A DNA stretch of 64,000 nt from Lysobacter sp. Root690. GTDB lineage: Bacteria > Pseudomonadota > Gammaproteobacteria > Xanthomonadales > Xanthomonadaceae. Shown one piece after another: positions 1 to 8,789 of the stretch. The stretch covers positions 744,301 through 808,300 of the forward strand of contig NZ_LMHM01000013.1 in the NCBI RefSeq assembly GCF_001427785.1, written 5' to 3'. The translations under genes were made by a program, and so were the position numbers. Each line of letters begins with the position of its first letter. The first letter of the stretch is position 1. Under the pieces are notes generated by a model, which saw only the letters and a program-made list of their open reading frames with translations, made no database searches and was not told the DNA's origin.

Positions 1-785
1 GGCAACTTCTCGGGCAGTTCCTGATGCCAGCTCTGCTGTTCTTGCCATGCGTCGCGGAGCGCGCGGGTCAGCACCGGGCCTTTCAGTCGAGCTTCGCGGG
101 CTTGTTCCAGCGCGGCGCCCGGCAACTGTGTGCTGGTGCGACTGTCATAGAGTTCGACGCCTTCGCGATTGAAGATCCGGATGGGTGCGTCGGTCTGCGT
201 GTGAACCGTGTCCAGACTGGCGGGCAGCTTGTCGTATATGGCGTCGCGGGCGCCTTCGGGGACGTGGCGGCCGAAGCCGTCTCTATCTAGTTTATGTGTG
301 AATCGGCGGTCGACGCCTAGTTCGCTTTCTAGCCGATGTGCAGCAATTGCACGTACTTCAACCTCGTAGCCCTTACTTTGCAGGTCCTTAATCAGTTCGG
401 ATGTCCATTGACCGTTGCTGAGCGTTGTATCGAAGATCAGGTTTTTCTTGGCCGAGACGGTTGCATCCAGTAGTTCATCCGCCCATTGACTTGCATCAGC
501 GTGTGTCCGTCCTGACCACGTGTACGGCGTTTCGCGGCGAAATTCCGTAACGTGGGGGTGTGCGTCACGAAGATTGTCTGGGTCGATGACAATCGCATCG
601 TTTCGCAACTCGCCGCGAACGGTTTCAACGAGTCCGCCTTTCCCTGCTCCGGGCTGGCCACCTAGAATTACGGCCTTGGGATGATTGAGGGATGTCTTGG
701 AGGCAAGATTCGCATCGACAAGAATTTTTTCTTGGAAGGTTTGAGCATGTTCTTGCTCAGAAATCTTGGCATCGGTCGTGTTCAC
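1..785 (-). CDS. Zeta-toxin family kinase, 5' part (runs off the left edge)
   Basis: A minus-strand frame opens at GTG 785 and stays open to the window edge, giving about 261 residues. The P-loop GGQPGAGKG lies at residues 42-50, followed by IDPDNLRDAHPH and the RTHADASQWADELLDA segment typical of zeta toxins. Zeta toxins phosphorylate UDP-N-acetylglucosamine and so poison cell-wall synthesis, or act as related ATP-dependent kinases. The start is chosen because AGGG (796-793) precedes it and because it sits just after the stop of the small gene at 787-1131, which suggests translational coupling. The C-terminus is outside the window, so a secretion domain cannot be judged. The kinase family is fairly sure; the biological target is inferred. 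Confidence 0.85.
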   Translation of the reverse strand, partial: MNTTDAKISEQEHAQTFQEKILVDANLASKTSLNHPKAVILGGQPGAGKGGLVETVRGELRNDAIVIDPDNLRDAHPHVTEFRRETPYTWSGRTHADASQWADELLDATVSAKKNLIFDTTLSNGQWTSELIKDLQSKGYEVEVRAIAAHRLESELGVDRRFTHKLDRDGFGRHVPEGARDAIYDKLPASLDTVHTQTDAPIRIFNREGVELYDSRTSTQLPGAALEQAREARLKGPVLTRALRDAWQEQQSWHQELPEKL

Positions 786-786
786 A

Positions 787-1131
787 TCACATCCCTGTGT
801 ATTGCTGAAAGTACGCCCGCAAGTCATGGAGATCCGACATTCCTCCGTTAACGGAATGCGCCCGGAACATCAGGACATCCTTAGCTTTCGCCTTTTCAAT
901 CGCTTCAGCATTTCCACTGGCTTCGGCTATTTTTAATTCTTCGCGCGCTTCGGAGATAAAGCTCCCTAAAGTGCCTTCAAGCGACCAGATGGCGCCATCA
1001 AATGGCATCACCCGAAAAGGGGCGCGGATGTAATCGTTTAGAGATTCTTGCAGTCGCTCGAGATGATCTGGATAGTCTTTTAGAAGTTCACGCAACCTTG
1101 GTGGAATCGGTGGCAAAGATGGCATGGGCAT
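787..1131 (-). CDS. Small antitoxin/immunity-like protein, copy 1 (next to the zeta toxin)
   Basis: A 114-residue protein without signal peptide or membrane segment. Its N-terminal half (RELLKDYPDHLERLQESL, then FRVMPFDGAIW) is closely shared with the two genes upstream, while the C-terminal half diverges. ATG 1131 is chosen because all three copies have the same GGGAATGCCC-like context there; a second ATG follows at 1125. The stop lies 2 bases before the zeta-toxin GTG, so the two genes are probably co-expressed. That position suggests an antitoxin or immunity role, but I do not recognise a named family. Confidence 0.75.
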   Translation of the reverse strand: MPMPSLPPIPPRLRELLKDYPDHLERLQESLNDYIRAPFRVMPFDGAIWSLEGTLGSFISEAREELKIAEASGNAEAIEKAKAKDVLMFRAHSVNGGMSDLHDLRAYFQQYTGM

Positions 1132-1142
1132 TCCCGTGTCTT

Positions 1143-1484
1143 TTAATTGGTAGGTGTGCGAGCGTCAAAATATTCTGCCAGTTCGCCGAGGTCGTATTGC
1201 GACACCAAGCAGGCATGTAGCATCAAGATTTCTTTTTCTTCCGCTCGTGCGATGTCTTGATCATCTCCGGATGCCTTGGCTTGCTTGAGTTCCTTGCGCG
1301 CTTCTGAAACGAAAGTGTCGAGCCTTCCTTCAAGCGCCCAGATGGCCCCATCAAACGGCATGACACGAAAAGGCTTTTTGGCGTAGTCACTCAAGGCTTC
1401 TTGTAGGCGTCGAATGTGATTTGGGTAGTCTATGAGAAGTTCGCGGATTCCCTGCGGAACTGGGGGTGTCGGCAAGGTGGGCAT
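1143..1484 (-). CDS. Small antitoxin/immunity-like protein, copy 2
   Basis: A 113-residue soluble protein, paralogous to its neighbours. It starts PTPPVPQGIRELLIDYPNHI and carries FRVMPFDGAIW about residue 45. The frame is open further upstream to 1568, but ATG 1484 aligns with the starts of the other two copies. It ends 11 bases before copy 1. The central segment (conserved W, then a helix rich in E, A and K) is preserved; the last 30 residues are unlike copies 1 and 3. Function unknown; toxin neutralisation is inferred from context only. Confidence 0.72.
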   Translation of the reverse strand: MPTLPTPPVPQGIRELLIDYPNHIRRLQEALSDYAKKPFRVMPFDGAIWALEGRLDTFVSEARKELKQAKASGDDQDIARAEEKEILMLHACLVSQYDLGELAEYFDARTPTN

Positions 1485-1691
1485 TCTCGTGTAGTCCTTA
1501 TGAGCCCGTAAGTTGGCGTGTTTTCCAACGATATGATAGCGCTGGTAGCGCGTACCAGCATTGAGCAAGGGGTTAGGTTAAGAGCGCTCTAGCGGGGCCG
1601 TGGATTGGGTATGTCTTTCAGGTGCTTTCGGTGTCTGAGCTGAATGACGAGTCATTCGCGATGCCCCGGGCGCCGAGTGTGTTTCGTCCGC

Positions 1692-2027
1692 TCATCCTGA
1701 GTTCCATGCATCGAAGTAAGTTCGAAGTTCGGACAATAGGCCCATGTCGGCTCGTGCCGAACCAAAGGCGGATCTCTTTGCCCTAGCTAGTGCGATAGCT
1801 TCCGGGTCACCGTCGGTCTCGGCATTTCCTATCTCTTGATGCGCTTCGGCTATGAAGGTCTCCAGACTGCCCTCGAGCACCCATATCGCGCCATCGAATG
1901 GCATAAGCCGAAACGGCTTTTGGACGTAGCTGTTTAAGGCTTCCTGCAGGCGCTGGATATGGTCCGGGTAGTCCTTGAGCAGTTCGCGCAGTCCCTGCGG
2001 AACCGGTGGAGGAGGCAAGGTGGGCAT
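1692..2027 (-). CDS. Small antitoxin/immunity-like protein, copy 3
   Basis: A 111-residue soluble protein, the promoter-proximal member of the three paralogs. It shares PPPVPQGLRELLKDYPDHI and FRLMPFDGAIW with copy 2. ATG 2027 is preceded by AAGGAAG at a good distance, which supports this start over the longer upstream frame (to 2180). A 207-base gap separates it from copy 2, so it may have its own transcript end. Three diverged copies ahead of one toxin gene suggest a family that protects against several toxin variants. Confidence 0.72.
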   Translation of the reverse strand: MPTLPPPPVPQGLRELLKDYPDHIQRLQEALNSYVQKPFRLMPFDGAIWVLEGSLETFIAEAHQEIGNAETDGDPEAIALARAKRSAFGSARADMGLLSELRTYFDAWNSG

Positions 2028-2330
2028 TCCCGTTTCTTCCTTTGAGTGCTCGGATCGACCTGGTCCTTGGGTGTGAGGATAACGTCGGCCGAACGAGACG
2101 AGGGGAAGCAATTGATTCGGTTTGACGCAAACAATCATTGTGTGCGAACAAATGTGATTCCGCTGCCGTGTATGGCACAAGCGTTGGGCCGCGGTGTCTG
2201 CGCAATCTATCGAGCACCGGAATGAGCGAGCAGTCCGACCGGTTTAGGAGTCTGACTGGCGCCGCCCAAGTCACTCCGTTACTTTCCCGGTATCGGCTCG
2301 ATGGAGCGCAACCTCAGGACGCATGGCGAT
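2028..2330. other. Divergent intergenic region
   Basis: About 300 bases between the leftward toxin/antitoxin genes and the rightward genes. It is less GC-rich than its flanks around 2030-2160 and must hold divergent promoters. I see no clear -35/-10 pair, repeat or convincing short gene. Confidence 0.4.
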
Positions 2331-2786
2331 ATGGAGGTTCCGGAGCATTTGTGGCGGCATCCCACGGCCGCGGCGCTTGAACGGCTTGCCGCTCGGTTCG
2401 GATTCGTCGCCGATCCCTCGATGCAGGATCCCGAGGCCGAGTGGGCGGACAGCGGGCGAATCGATGAGTTTCTAGCGGTCTACGAGGCGGGCGAACTCGG
2501 TGAGGATGAGCGCTTCCTGCTGATGACGGTGGTGCTGAATTCGTTCGAGTTCGCCGATCGTGCGCTGGCGCATTGGCCGCAATGGCCGCGAACGCTGCAT
2601 CTGCTGGAACGCGATATCGCGATTCATATCCACTCGGTGCTGTATTTCGCCGGTCCCGGCGGCGGCGAGCGCAACTGGCGCATCGGGCCGGATCTTTGGG
2701 CCATCGCCGCGCGGCATGCGGCCGCATTCGGGTATGTTTTGTCTTTCCAGGATGAATCGTCGTGTTTGCCACCTGATCGTTCTTGA
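2331..2786 (+). CDS. Conserved hypothetical protein
   Basis: A soluble protein of 151 residues (161 if the upstream ATG 2301 is used). It is acidic and tryptophan-rich (EHLWRH, EAEWAD, HWPQWPRTLHLLE). No signal peptide, membrane segment or catalytic motif is visible. Codon use matches the high-GC chromosome. It ends 20 bases before the next gene, whose ribosome site is strong, so the two may be co-transcribed. Neither start has a good Shine-Dalgarno; AGGA at 2315 is the closest for ATG 2331. Function not recognised. Confidence 0.6.
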   Translation: MEVPEHLWRHPTAAALERLAARFGFVADPSMQDPEAEWADSGRIDEFLAVYEAGELGEDERFLLMTVVLNSFEFADRALAHWPQWPRTLHLLERDIAIHIHSVLYFAGPGGGERNWRIGPDLWAIAARHAAAFGYVLSFQDESSCLPPDRS

Positions 2787-2806
2787 ATCCACTCATTGGA
2801 GGAGTG

Positions 2807-3943
2807 ATGTCAAATCCCACGCGTGGCCATTGCCTGAGCGTCGCCGTTTCGGTTTTGCTGCTGTGGGTTGCCGCCGATGTGTCGGCGCGCCCCGGTATGG
2901 AAGAAGGCCGGGCTTCTTCGGCTACAGCTTCGGCGTCGGCCGGGAAGCAGGCATCCATTTTTCCCGATGCGACACGCAAGGCGCCGGCACCGTCGGCGTC
3001 TTCTCCGCAGATGACCGCGAAGCTGCAGGCCTTGCGCGATGAGTTCAAGCGCACGGACGGGCTGCGCCGGGCCGATCTGTACCCCAAGCTGCGCGCATCG
3101 GCCGATGCGATCCTGGCGGATCGATCGATCAGCGCCTATGAGCGCGCGGTCGCCAACATGGTCGGCGGTTTCGCGGCCGATCGTGTGGACGACCCTGCGG
3201 TGATCGACTATCTGACCCGCGCGGTCGATGCCGATGCGCTGGACAACGACGATCATTTTCAATCGATGCTGATGTTGGCGCAGGCCTTGTCCAAGCGCGA
3301 TCCGGCCAAGGCATTGACCCTGCTGGAACGGTTCGAGTCGCAGACGCGCACGCACGATCCCACCGTGTTGCTGATCAAGGGCAATGTCCTCAATGTGCTG
3401 GGGCGCTATCCGCAGTCGATCGTGGCGATCAAGCAGGCCATCGCGGGGTTTGGCGCGAAGGACCGCGACAAGAAGCGCGGCGGCGAAATCATGTTGGCGT
3501 CGGTGTACATGAGCGCTGGGCAGATCGGCGAGGCGGACAAGCTGATCGATGCGATGCTCGCCGATCCGGCGCAAGACAGCGAAGGCATGGCCTTGCTGGT
3601 GATGGCCTATCTGAAGACGGGCAAGGCCCAGGCGAAGGCGGTCGCGCTGGGCGACAAGGTGCTGGCCAGGAACCCGGGCAACCCGCATGTGCGGCTGGCG
3701 CTCGGACAGATCTATCTGCGCGGGCAGCTGGTCGACAATGCGATCGCGCTGCTGGATGAGTTGAATGCGGCGGGTCAACTCGACGACAACGGCCGCTATG
3801 CCTTGCTGGTCGTGGCCATGGATGTCTTCAAAGGGCCGTCGGCGCAGGCCGCGAAATTCGCCGACGCCTTGCTCGCCACGAATCCGGGCGACGCGGGGCT
3901 CAAGGCCCGAATCGTCGAGTTCGGCAAAGCCAGCCGGCCGTGA
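2807..3943 (+). CDS. Secreted TPR-repeat protein
   Basis: 378 residues. ATG 2807 has a strong GGAGGAG at 2798-2804, so it is preferred over ATG 2783. The N-terminus is a signal peptide (SVAVSVLLLWVAA, cleavage likely near VSA-RP), so the protein acts in the periplasm. From about residue 75 the chain is all-helical with TPR-like 34-residue units (ALTLLERFESQ, GNVLNVLGRYPQSIVAIKQA, VRLALGQIYLRGQLVDNAIAL). TPR folds bind partner proteins; no enzyme motif is seen. A proline/alanine/serine-rich linker lies between signal and repeats. Partner unknown. Confidence 0.75.
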   Translation: MSNPTRGHCLSVAVSVLLLWVAADVSARPGMEEGRASSATASASAGKQASIFPDATRKAPAPSASSPQMTAKLQALRDEFKRTDGLRRADLYPKLRASADAILADRSISAYERAVANMVGGFAADRVDDPAVIDYLTRAVDADALDNDDHFQSMLMLAQALSKRDPAKALTLLERFESQTRTHDPTVLLIKGNVLNVLGRYPQSIVAIKQAIAGFGAKDRDKKRGGEIMLASVYMSAGQIGEADKLIDAMLADPAQDSEGMALLVMAYLKTGKAQAKAVALGDKVLARNPGNPHVRLALGQIYLRGQLVDNAIALLDELNAAGQLDDNGRYALLVVAMDVFKGPSAQAAKFADALLATNPGDAGLKARIVEFGKASRP

Positions 3944-4007
3944 TTCGGGCTTGACCGGCGCTGCGCTTGCCTGTGCACTTGCGGCCATCCACTTACAGAG
4001 CAATCGC

Positions 4008-4415
4008 GTGAAACGACTCGTACTGGCTTTGTCCTTATTGCTCGCCACGCACGCCGCGATGGCCGGGCAGACGCGCTGTTCCAGCGACGGGTACGGCAGG
4101 ACCGATTGCCGCAACAGCGACGGCACGACCACGCGCGCGCGGTCCGATGGGTATGGCAACACCACCTATCGCCGCAGCGACGGCACCAGCACCCGCGCGA
4201 GCGCCGATGGGTATGGCAACACCTATCTGCGTCACAGCGACGGCTCGGTCACGCGCGGCCGTTCCGACGGGTACGGCAACACCACCTATCGCCACAGCGA
4301 CGGCACGACCACGCGCGCGACCACCGATGCTTACGGCAACACGACTTATCGCCATAGCGACGGCAGCACCCGGCGATGCCATACGGACGCTTACGGCAAC
4401 ACCAGTTGCCGTTGA
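4008..4415 (+). CDS. Secreted tandem-repeat protein (20-residue SDGYGNTTYRHSDG units)
   Basis: 135 residues starting at GTG 4008. The signal peptide (LVLALSLLLATHAAMAG) ends near residue 20. Almost all of the mature protein is about five units of roughly 20 residues following the pattern R-x-x-S/A-D-G-Y-G-N-T-T-Y-R-H-S-D-G-x-T-T. Cysteines occur only in the first and last units (TRCSSDG, TDCR, RCHTD, TSCR), which may close the structure by disulfides. The repeats share about 60-base periodicity at DNA level, so copy number can change by slippage. I know of similar secreted repeat proteins in this family of bacteria, but no function. Confidence 0.72.
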   Translation: MKRLVLALSLLLATHAAMAGQTRCSSDGYGRTDCRNSDGTTTRARSDGYGNTTYRRSDGTSTRASADGYGNTYLRHSDGSVTRGRSDGYGNTTYRHSDGTTTRATTDAYGNTTYRHSDGSTRRCHTDAYGNTSCR

Positions 4416-4536
4416 GCGGTAGAGCGGCTCGGGGCAGGGACCTTCTTTAGGCCCTGCATTCGCGCGGCGCCCCTAGGAGCATGAGCAGGGCGCCGAATCG
4501 TAAGCCCGGCGGCGCGACGCGCAGTAGACTGTCGCG

Positions 4537-5757
4537 ATGGACTCCCTGATCGCCGCCGCCGGGCGCGCACTGGCCGTCGGCGATGCGCTCGGCGCCCTAG
4601 ACCGTGTCGCGCTGCGCGACGACCCGCCGGCGCTCGCCTTGCGCGGGATCGCGATGGCCCAGTTGGGCGAGTACCCGCGCGCCCGCGAGTTGTTGCGCCG
4701 CGCCGCGCGCGGTTTCGGCGCGCGCGAAGCCTTGGCTCGCGCGCGTTGCCTCGTCGCCGAGGCGGAAGTGGCGCTGGCCATGCGCGACCTGGGCGGCTCG
4801 CCGCGATCGCTCGCGGAGGCCGCGGCTGTGCTGGAAGCGCGCAACGATCGCGCCAATGCCCTGCAGGCGCGTCTGATCGCGGTGCGCCGGCAGCTTCTGC
4901 TCGGCCGTCTCGACGAGGCCGCGGTTTCGTTGGCCGGACTGGATGCATCGGGCCTGCCGCCTTCGTTGGCGGCCGTGGCCGAGTTGGCGGCCGCCGAGCT
5001 GGCGTTGCGCTCGCTACGCACGGCGGTGGCGCGGGCGGCATTGGAGCGCGCGCTCGATGCGGCGCAACGCGCGCGCGTGCCGGCCTTGATCGCCGAAGTC
5101 GCCGAGGCGCGGGCGGCGCTCGTTCGCAGCGCCGCGCGCACCATTCACGCCGGCCATGAGCAGCCGCTGCGGCTGGATCAGGTCGAAGCATTGCTGGCGT
5201 CGGATGCGCTGGTGGTGGATGCCTGCCGGCGTGGCCTGCGCGCTGGCGATCGTTCGCAGTCGTTGGCGCGGCGGCCGGTGTTGTTCGCATTGCTGTGCGC
5301 GCTTGCGGAAGGCTGGCCCGGCGATGTCGAGCGCAATGGTCTCATCGCCCGCGTGTTCCGGACCAAGCATCCCGACGAAACCCACCGCGCGCGTCTGCGG
5401 GTCGAGATCGGCCGGCTGCGCGCCTTGATCGCGCCGTTGGCGGCGGTCGAGGCGACCGCGGGCGGTTTCGAACTGGTCCCGCGCGACAGCCGCGCCGTGG
5501 TCGTGCTGATGCCGCCGATCGACGGCGATCAGGCCGCGCTGCTGGCCTTGCTCGGCGATGGCGCGGCCTGGTCGACCTCGGCGTTGGCGCTGGCCCTGGG
5601 CGACAGCCAGCGCACGGTCCAGCGGGCCTTGGTCGAACTGGAGGCGGCCGCGCAGGTGCGCTCGATCGGCCATGCGCGCGCGCAACGTTGGCTGGCGCCG
5701 CCGCTGGTGGGATTCACGACGATCTTGTTACTCCCGGCCGCGCTGCCGCCTGAGTAG
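4537..5757 (+). CDS. Winged-helix transcriptional regulator with TPR-like N-terminus
   Basis: 406 residues, cytoplasmic. Residues 1-200 are alanine/leucine/arginine-rich helical repeats of TPR type (ALALRGIAMAQLGEYPRARE). The middle (RRPVLFALLCALAEGW, VARVFRTKHPDETHRARL) looks like an OmpR/BTAD-type winged helix, and residues 340-385 (STSALALALGDSQRTVQRAL) form a second helix-turn-helix. This two-part plan is seen in regulators that pair a helical sensor with DNA-binding domains. The beta-propeller gene follows 40 bases later and the DUF899 gene beyond it; these may be its targets. No good Shine-Dalgarno precedes ATG 4537. Confidence 0.6.
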   Translation: MDSLIAAAGRALAVGDALGALDRVALRDDPPALALRGIAMAQLGEYPRARELLRRAARGFGAREALARARCLVAEAEVALAMRDLGGSPRSLAEAAAVLEARNDRANALQARLIAVRRQLLLGRLDEAAVSLAGLDASGLPPSLAAVAELAAAELALRSLRTAVARAALERALDAAQRARVPALIAEVAEARAALVRSAARTIHAGHEQPLRLDQVEALLASDALVVDACRRGLRAGDRSQSLARRPVLFALLCALAEGWPGDVERNGLIARVFRTKHPDETHRARLRVEIGRLRALIAPLAAVEATAGGFELVPRDSRAVVVLMPPIDGDQAALLALLGDGAAWSTSALALALGDSQRTVQRALVELEAAAQVRSIGHARAQRWLAPPLVGFTTILLLPAALPPE

Positions 5758-5797
5758 ATTGGCCTCACGGCGCCGCCATGAGCGCCCCAGGAGACGG

Positions 5798-6472
5798 ATG
5801 ATGAGCAGCAACGACAGCACCACTCGGCAAGTCCCGACCCGCGCGGCCGAAATCGTGCGCGAATACGGCCCGTTCGAGGGCGCCGAACGGATTCACGGCG
5901 TCACCCACGACGGCGAGCGGGTGTGGGCCGCGACCGAAGCGAACGTGCTCGCGTTCGATCCCGACAGCGGCCAGGTCGTGCGCAAGCTCGATTGCGCCGC
6001 GCATGCCGGCACCGCGTTCGACGGCACCCATCTGTATCAGATCGCCGAGACGCGCATCGACAAGATCGATCCGGCGACCGGCGCGGTGGTCGCGTCGATT
6101 CCCGCGCCGGGTAATGGCGGCGATTCCGGCCTGACCTGGGCCGAGGGCAGCCTGTGGGTGGGGCAGTACCGCGATCGCAAGATCCATCGGATCGATCCGG
6201 CCACCGGCGCGATCCTGCGCACGATCGAATCCAATCGCTTCGTCACCGGCGTGACCTGGGTCGACGGCGAGCTGTGGCACGCGACCTGGGACGGCGACGA
6301 CAACGAACTGCGCCGCATCGATCCGGCCAACGGCGACGTGCTCGAACGCCTGGAATTGCCGCACGGCATCGGCGTCAGCGGGCTCGAATCCGACGGCGCG
6401 GATCTGTTCTATTGCGGCGGCGGTTCCAGCGGCAAGGTCCGCGCGGTGCGCCGGCCGAAATCGGCGGCGTAA
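5798..6472 (+). CDS. Beta-propeller (YVTN/glutamine-cyclotransferase-like) protein
   Basis: 224 residues with no signal peptide. Blade-like repeats recur every 40-45 residues, each ending in a RIDPATG- or FDPDSG-type turn (VLAFDPDSGQVVRKLD, KIDPATGAVVASI, RIDPATGAILRTI, RIDPANGDVLERLE). Such cytoplasmic propellers bind ligands or proteins. CAGGAGAC lies just before ATG 5798; the next codon is also ATG (5801). It follows the winged-helix regulator and is probably in the same transcript. No catalytic residues can be assigned. Confidence 0.65.
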   Translation: MMSSNDSTTRQVPTRAAEIVREYGPFEGAERIHGVTHDGERVWAATEANVLAFDPDSGQVVRKLDCAAHAGTAFDGTHLYQIAETRIDKIDPATGAVVASIPAPGNGGDSGLTWAEGSLWVGQYRDRKIHRIDPATGAILRTIESNRFVTGVTWVDGELWHATWDGDDNELRRIDPANGDVLERLELPHGIGVSGLESDGADLFYCGGGSSGKVRAVRRPKSAA

Positions 6473-6681
6473 TTCCCGCCGAAGCGATGCGCCGCCAGCG
6501 CCACGGCGGCCCATCGCGGCGAATGCGCTGACGCGCGATTCGTCGACGACCCAGCCGCAATTACTCAGCGGCTTTCCAACTGTCCTATTCATCCGGTCGA
6601 TCGACCGGAGACGGCGAAGCCTTGCCCGCGATTGGGCGTGCCGCCCCCCCAATGAAGGCCCGTCGGGCCGAGGAGCACCGC

Positions 6682-7467
6682 ATGAACACCGCGATAGCCG
6701 CAACGAACATCGTCGATCACCCGATCGTGTCCAGGGAGCAATGGCTCGCCGCACGCATGAGCCTGCTGGCGCGCGAAAAGGAACTGACCCGTCTGCAGGA
6801 CGAAATCGCGCGCGAGCGCCGCGCGCTGCCGTGGGTCCGGGTCGAGAAGGATTACGTCTTCGAAGCCCTCGATGGGCCGCGTCGCCTCGCCGACCTGTTC
6901 GACGGACGCAGCCAGTTGCTGGTGCAGCACTTCATGTTCGCACCGGGCTGGGAGCAGGGCTGCAAGAGCTGCTCGTACATGGCCGATCACAACGACGGGG
7001 CGAATCTTCATCTCGCCCAGCGCGATGTCACCTTGCTCGCGGTCTCGCGCGCGCCGCTGGCCGATATCGAACGTTTTCGTCGGCGCATGGGCTGGCGCTT
7101 CCCGTGGGTGTCCTCGCACGGCAGCGATTTCAATCGCGATTTCGGCGTGAGCTTCAGCCAGGACGAGTTGTCCAGCGGCAAGGTCGACTACAACTACGCG
7201 CGCCAGCCGTTTCCGCACGAAGAGGCGCCGGGTATCAGCGTGTTCCATCGCGACGAAACCGGCGCGGTCTTCCACACCTATTCGCGTTACGGCCGCGGGG
7301 TGGAAGTGATGATGCACGCCTATGCGCTGCTGGAACTCACGCCGAAGGGGCGCGACGAGGACGGGCTGGATTATCCGATGGCGTGGGTGCGCCATCACGA
7401 TCGTTACGAACCGGCCGCGACCGTGAGCACGGTGCCGACGACGGCTGCGTGTTGCTCGAAGGCTTGA
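6682..7467 (+). CDS. DUF899 family thioredoxin-like protein
   Basis: 261 residues, soluble. AGGAG at 6671 supports ATG 6682 over the upstream ATG 6622. Family hallmarks are the N-terminal REKELTRLQDEIARERRALPW, the LFDGRSQLLVQHFMFAPGW strand-turn and GCKSCSYMADH, where the CxxC of thioredoxins appears as C-K-S-C. The C-terminal part carries YSRYGRGVEVMM. The fold is thioredoxin-like, but the substrate is not known for this family. The last residues (AACCSKA) add a cysteine pair. A small membrane protein gene starts 28 bases downstream. Confidence 0.85.
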   Translation: MNTAIAATNIVDHPIVSREQWLAARMSLLAREKELTRLQDEIARERRALPWVRVEKDYVFEALDGPRRLADLFDGRSQLLVQHFMFAPGWEQGCKSCSYMADHNDGANLHLAQRDVTLLAVSRAPLADIERFRRRMGWRFPWVSSHGSDFNRDFGVSFSQDELSSGKVDYNYARQPFPHEEAPGISVFHRDETGAVFHTYSRYGRGVEVMMHAYALLELTPKGRDEDGLDYPMAWVRHHDRYEPAATVSTVPTTAACCSKA

Positions 7468-7495
7468 ACCTGCGACGCCCGGGCGAGGACGGATC

Positions 7496-8155
7496 ATGGA
7501 CATGGTATGGGCATGGCTGACCATCGCCGGGCTCGGCGCCGCGCATGGCGCGAGCCCGGCGAACGGCTGGATGTTCGCCGCCGCCTGTGGTGTGCGGGCG
7601 CGCGACGAGGCTCAGGCGCGACGCGCGTTGCTGCCGATTGCGACCGGGCATGCGGCATCGGTCGCGATCGTGGTCTGCGCCGTCGCCCAGGGCATGTTGA
7701 TGGATCGCGCATGGGTGCAGGGTCTGGCCGGCGCCTTGCTGATCGGCGTGGCGATCCATCGTGGGCTGCGTGGCGCCGAGGCGAGTGCGACATGCTCGGC
7801 GCTTGCCGGTCGATTTCGCATTCGCGCATCGACCGGCCATGTCGGGATCGCGCTGTGGTCGTGCCTGATGGCCACCGTGCACGGCGCCGGCCTGATGCTG
7901 GTGCCGGCGCTGGTGCCGATCTGCATGAGCGGCACGCCGGCGCGGGAAATCACCGCGTCGGGTTCGATCGTGCTCGGATTGGCCGCCGTCGGTGTGCATC
8001 TGGCGGCCATGCTGGTCACGACCGGCGCCATCGCAACCGGCGTGTGTCGCGGCATCGCGCTGCGTCCGGGCTGGATGAGCGGGCGCATGCCCGCTCGCGC
8101 ATGGACGGCCGCGCAGGCCGTCACCGGTGTGGTGTTGATGCTGCGAGCGGGCTAG
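7496..8155 (+). CDS. Six-helix integral membrane protein, unknown function
   Basis: 219 residues with about six hydrophobic helices. Histidines are buried in or next to several of them (AAHGASPANGW in helix 1, TGHAASVAIVV in helix 2, ATVHGAG in helix 4, VGVHLAAML in helix 5). Membrane histidines in this layout recall small metal or proton transporters, but no signature is clear enough to name a family. It lies 28 bases after the DUF899 gene and is likely in the same operon. Confidence 0.6.
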   Translation: MDMVWAWLTIAGLGAAHGASPANGWMFAAACGVRARDEAQARRALLPIATGHAASVAIVVCAVAQGMLMDRAWVQGLAGALLIGVAIHRGLRGAEASATCSALAGRFRIRASTGHVGIALWSCLMATVHGAGLMLVPALVPICMSGTPAREITASGSIVLGLAAVGVHLAAMLVTTGAIATGVCRGIALRPGWMSGRMPARAWTAAQAVTGVVLMLRAG

Positions 8156-8174
8156 GCGGCCCGCGCGCCGCGGG

Positions 8175-8705
8175 TCACTCGCCCTTGGTTTTTTTCGCGA
8201 CTTTCTTAACGACTTTCTTCGCGACTTTCTTCGTAACTTTCTTCGTAACTTTCTTTGCGACTTTGTTCGTGGCGCCGGCAGGGCGGGGTTTGGCGCGTGC
8301 CGCGGTATTGAGCGCCACCGCGGCCCGGATCAGCGTCTTCAAGGCTTTTTCGTTGAGCTTGTCGCCTTCGTGGACATCGATGGCGCGGCGGGTATTGCCG
8401 TCCAGGCTGGAGTTGAACAGGCCGGCCGGATCGTCCAGCGACGCGCCCTTGGCGAAGGTCATCTTCACCGCGGCCTTGTAGGTCTCGCCGGTGCACACGA
8501 TGCCGTCGTGCGACCACACCGGAACCCCTCGCCATTTCACTTCCTCGAGCACATCGGGGTCGGCCTGCTTGATCAGCATCCGGATGCGCGCGAGCGTCTC
8601 GCCGCGCCAATCGCCCAGCTCCTGGATTTTCGCGTCTATCTGTGCGGACGCGGAGGTGTTCGCGCTTGCGTCCGCGGCCGTGTCGAGCGTGGTCGTTTTC
8701 TTCAT
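8175..8705 (-). CDS. DUF1801 domain protein with lysine-rich C-terminal tail
   Basis: 176 residues; ATG 8705 begins MKKTTTLDT. The longer upstream frame (to 8771) is less likely. Residues about 25-130 are the DUF1801/YdhG-like fold (IDAKIQELGDWRGETLARIR, VKWRGVPVWSHDGIVCTGE, KMTFAKGASLDDP). The last 35 residues are KVAKKVTKK-type repeats resembling histone-H1 tails. The repetitive codons form a 12-base periodic stretch at 8195-8262. The tail suggests binding to nucleic acid or other polyanions; this is inference. The gene downstream of 8790 encodes the same fold with the basic tail at the other end. Confidence 0.75.
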   Translation of the reverse strand: MKKTTTLDTAADASANTSASAQIDAKIQELGDWRGETLARIRMLIKQADPDVLEEVKWRGVPVWSHDGIVCTGETYKAAVKMTFAKGASLDDPAGLFNSSLDGNTRRAIDVHEGDKLNEKALKTLIRAAVALNTAARAKPRPAGATNKVAKKVTKKVTKKVAKKVVKKVAKKTKGE

Positions 8706-8789
8706 GGCGATGGCTTCGTCTGCAGAGGTGTGCGGGGCGATGGGATGGTCCGGCGCGCACATGCTACGCATGCGTCCGGCCGGGGCGGC

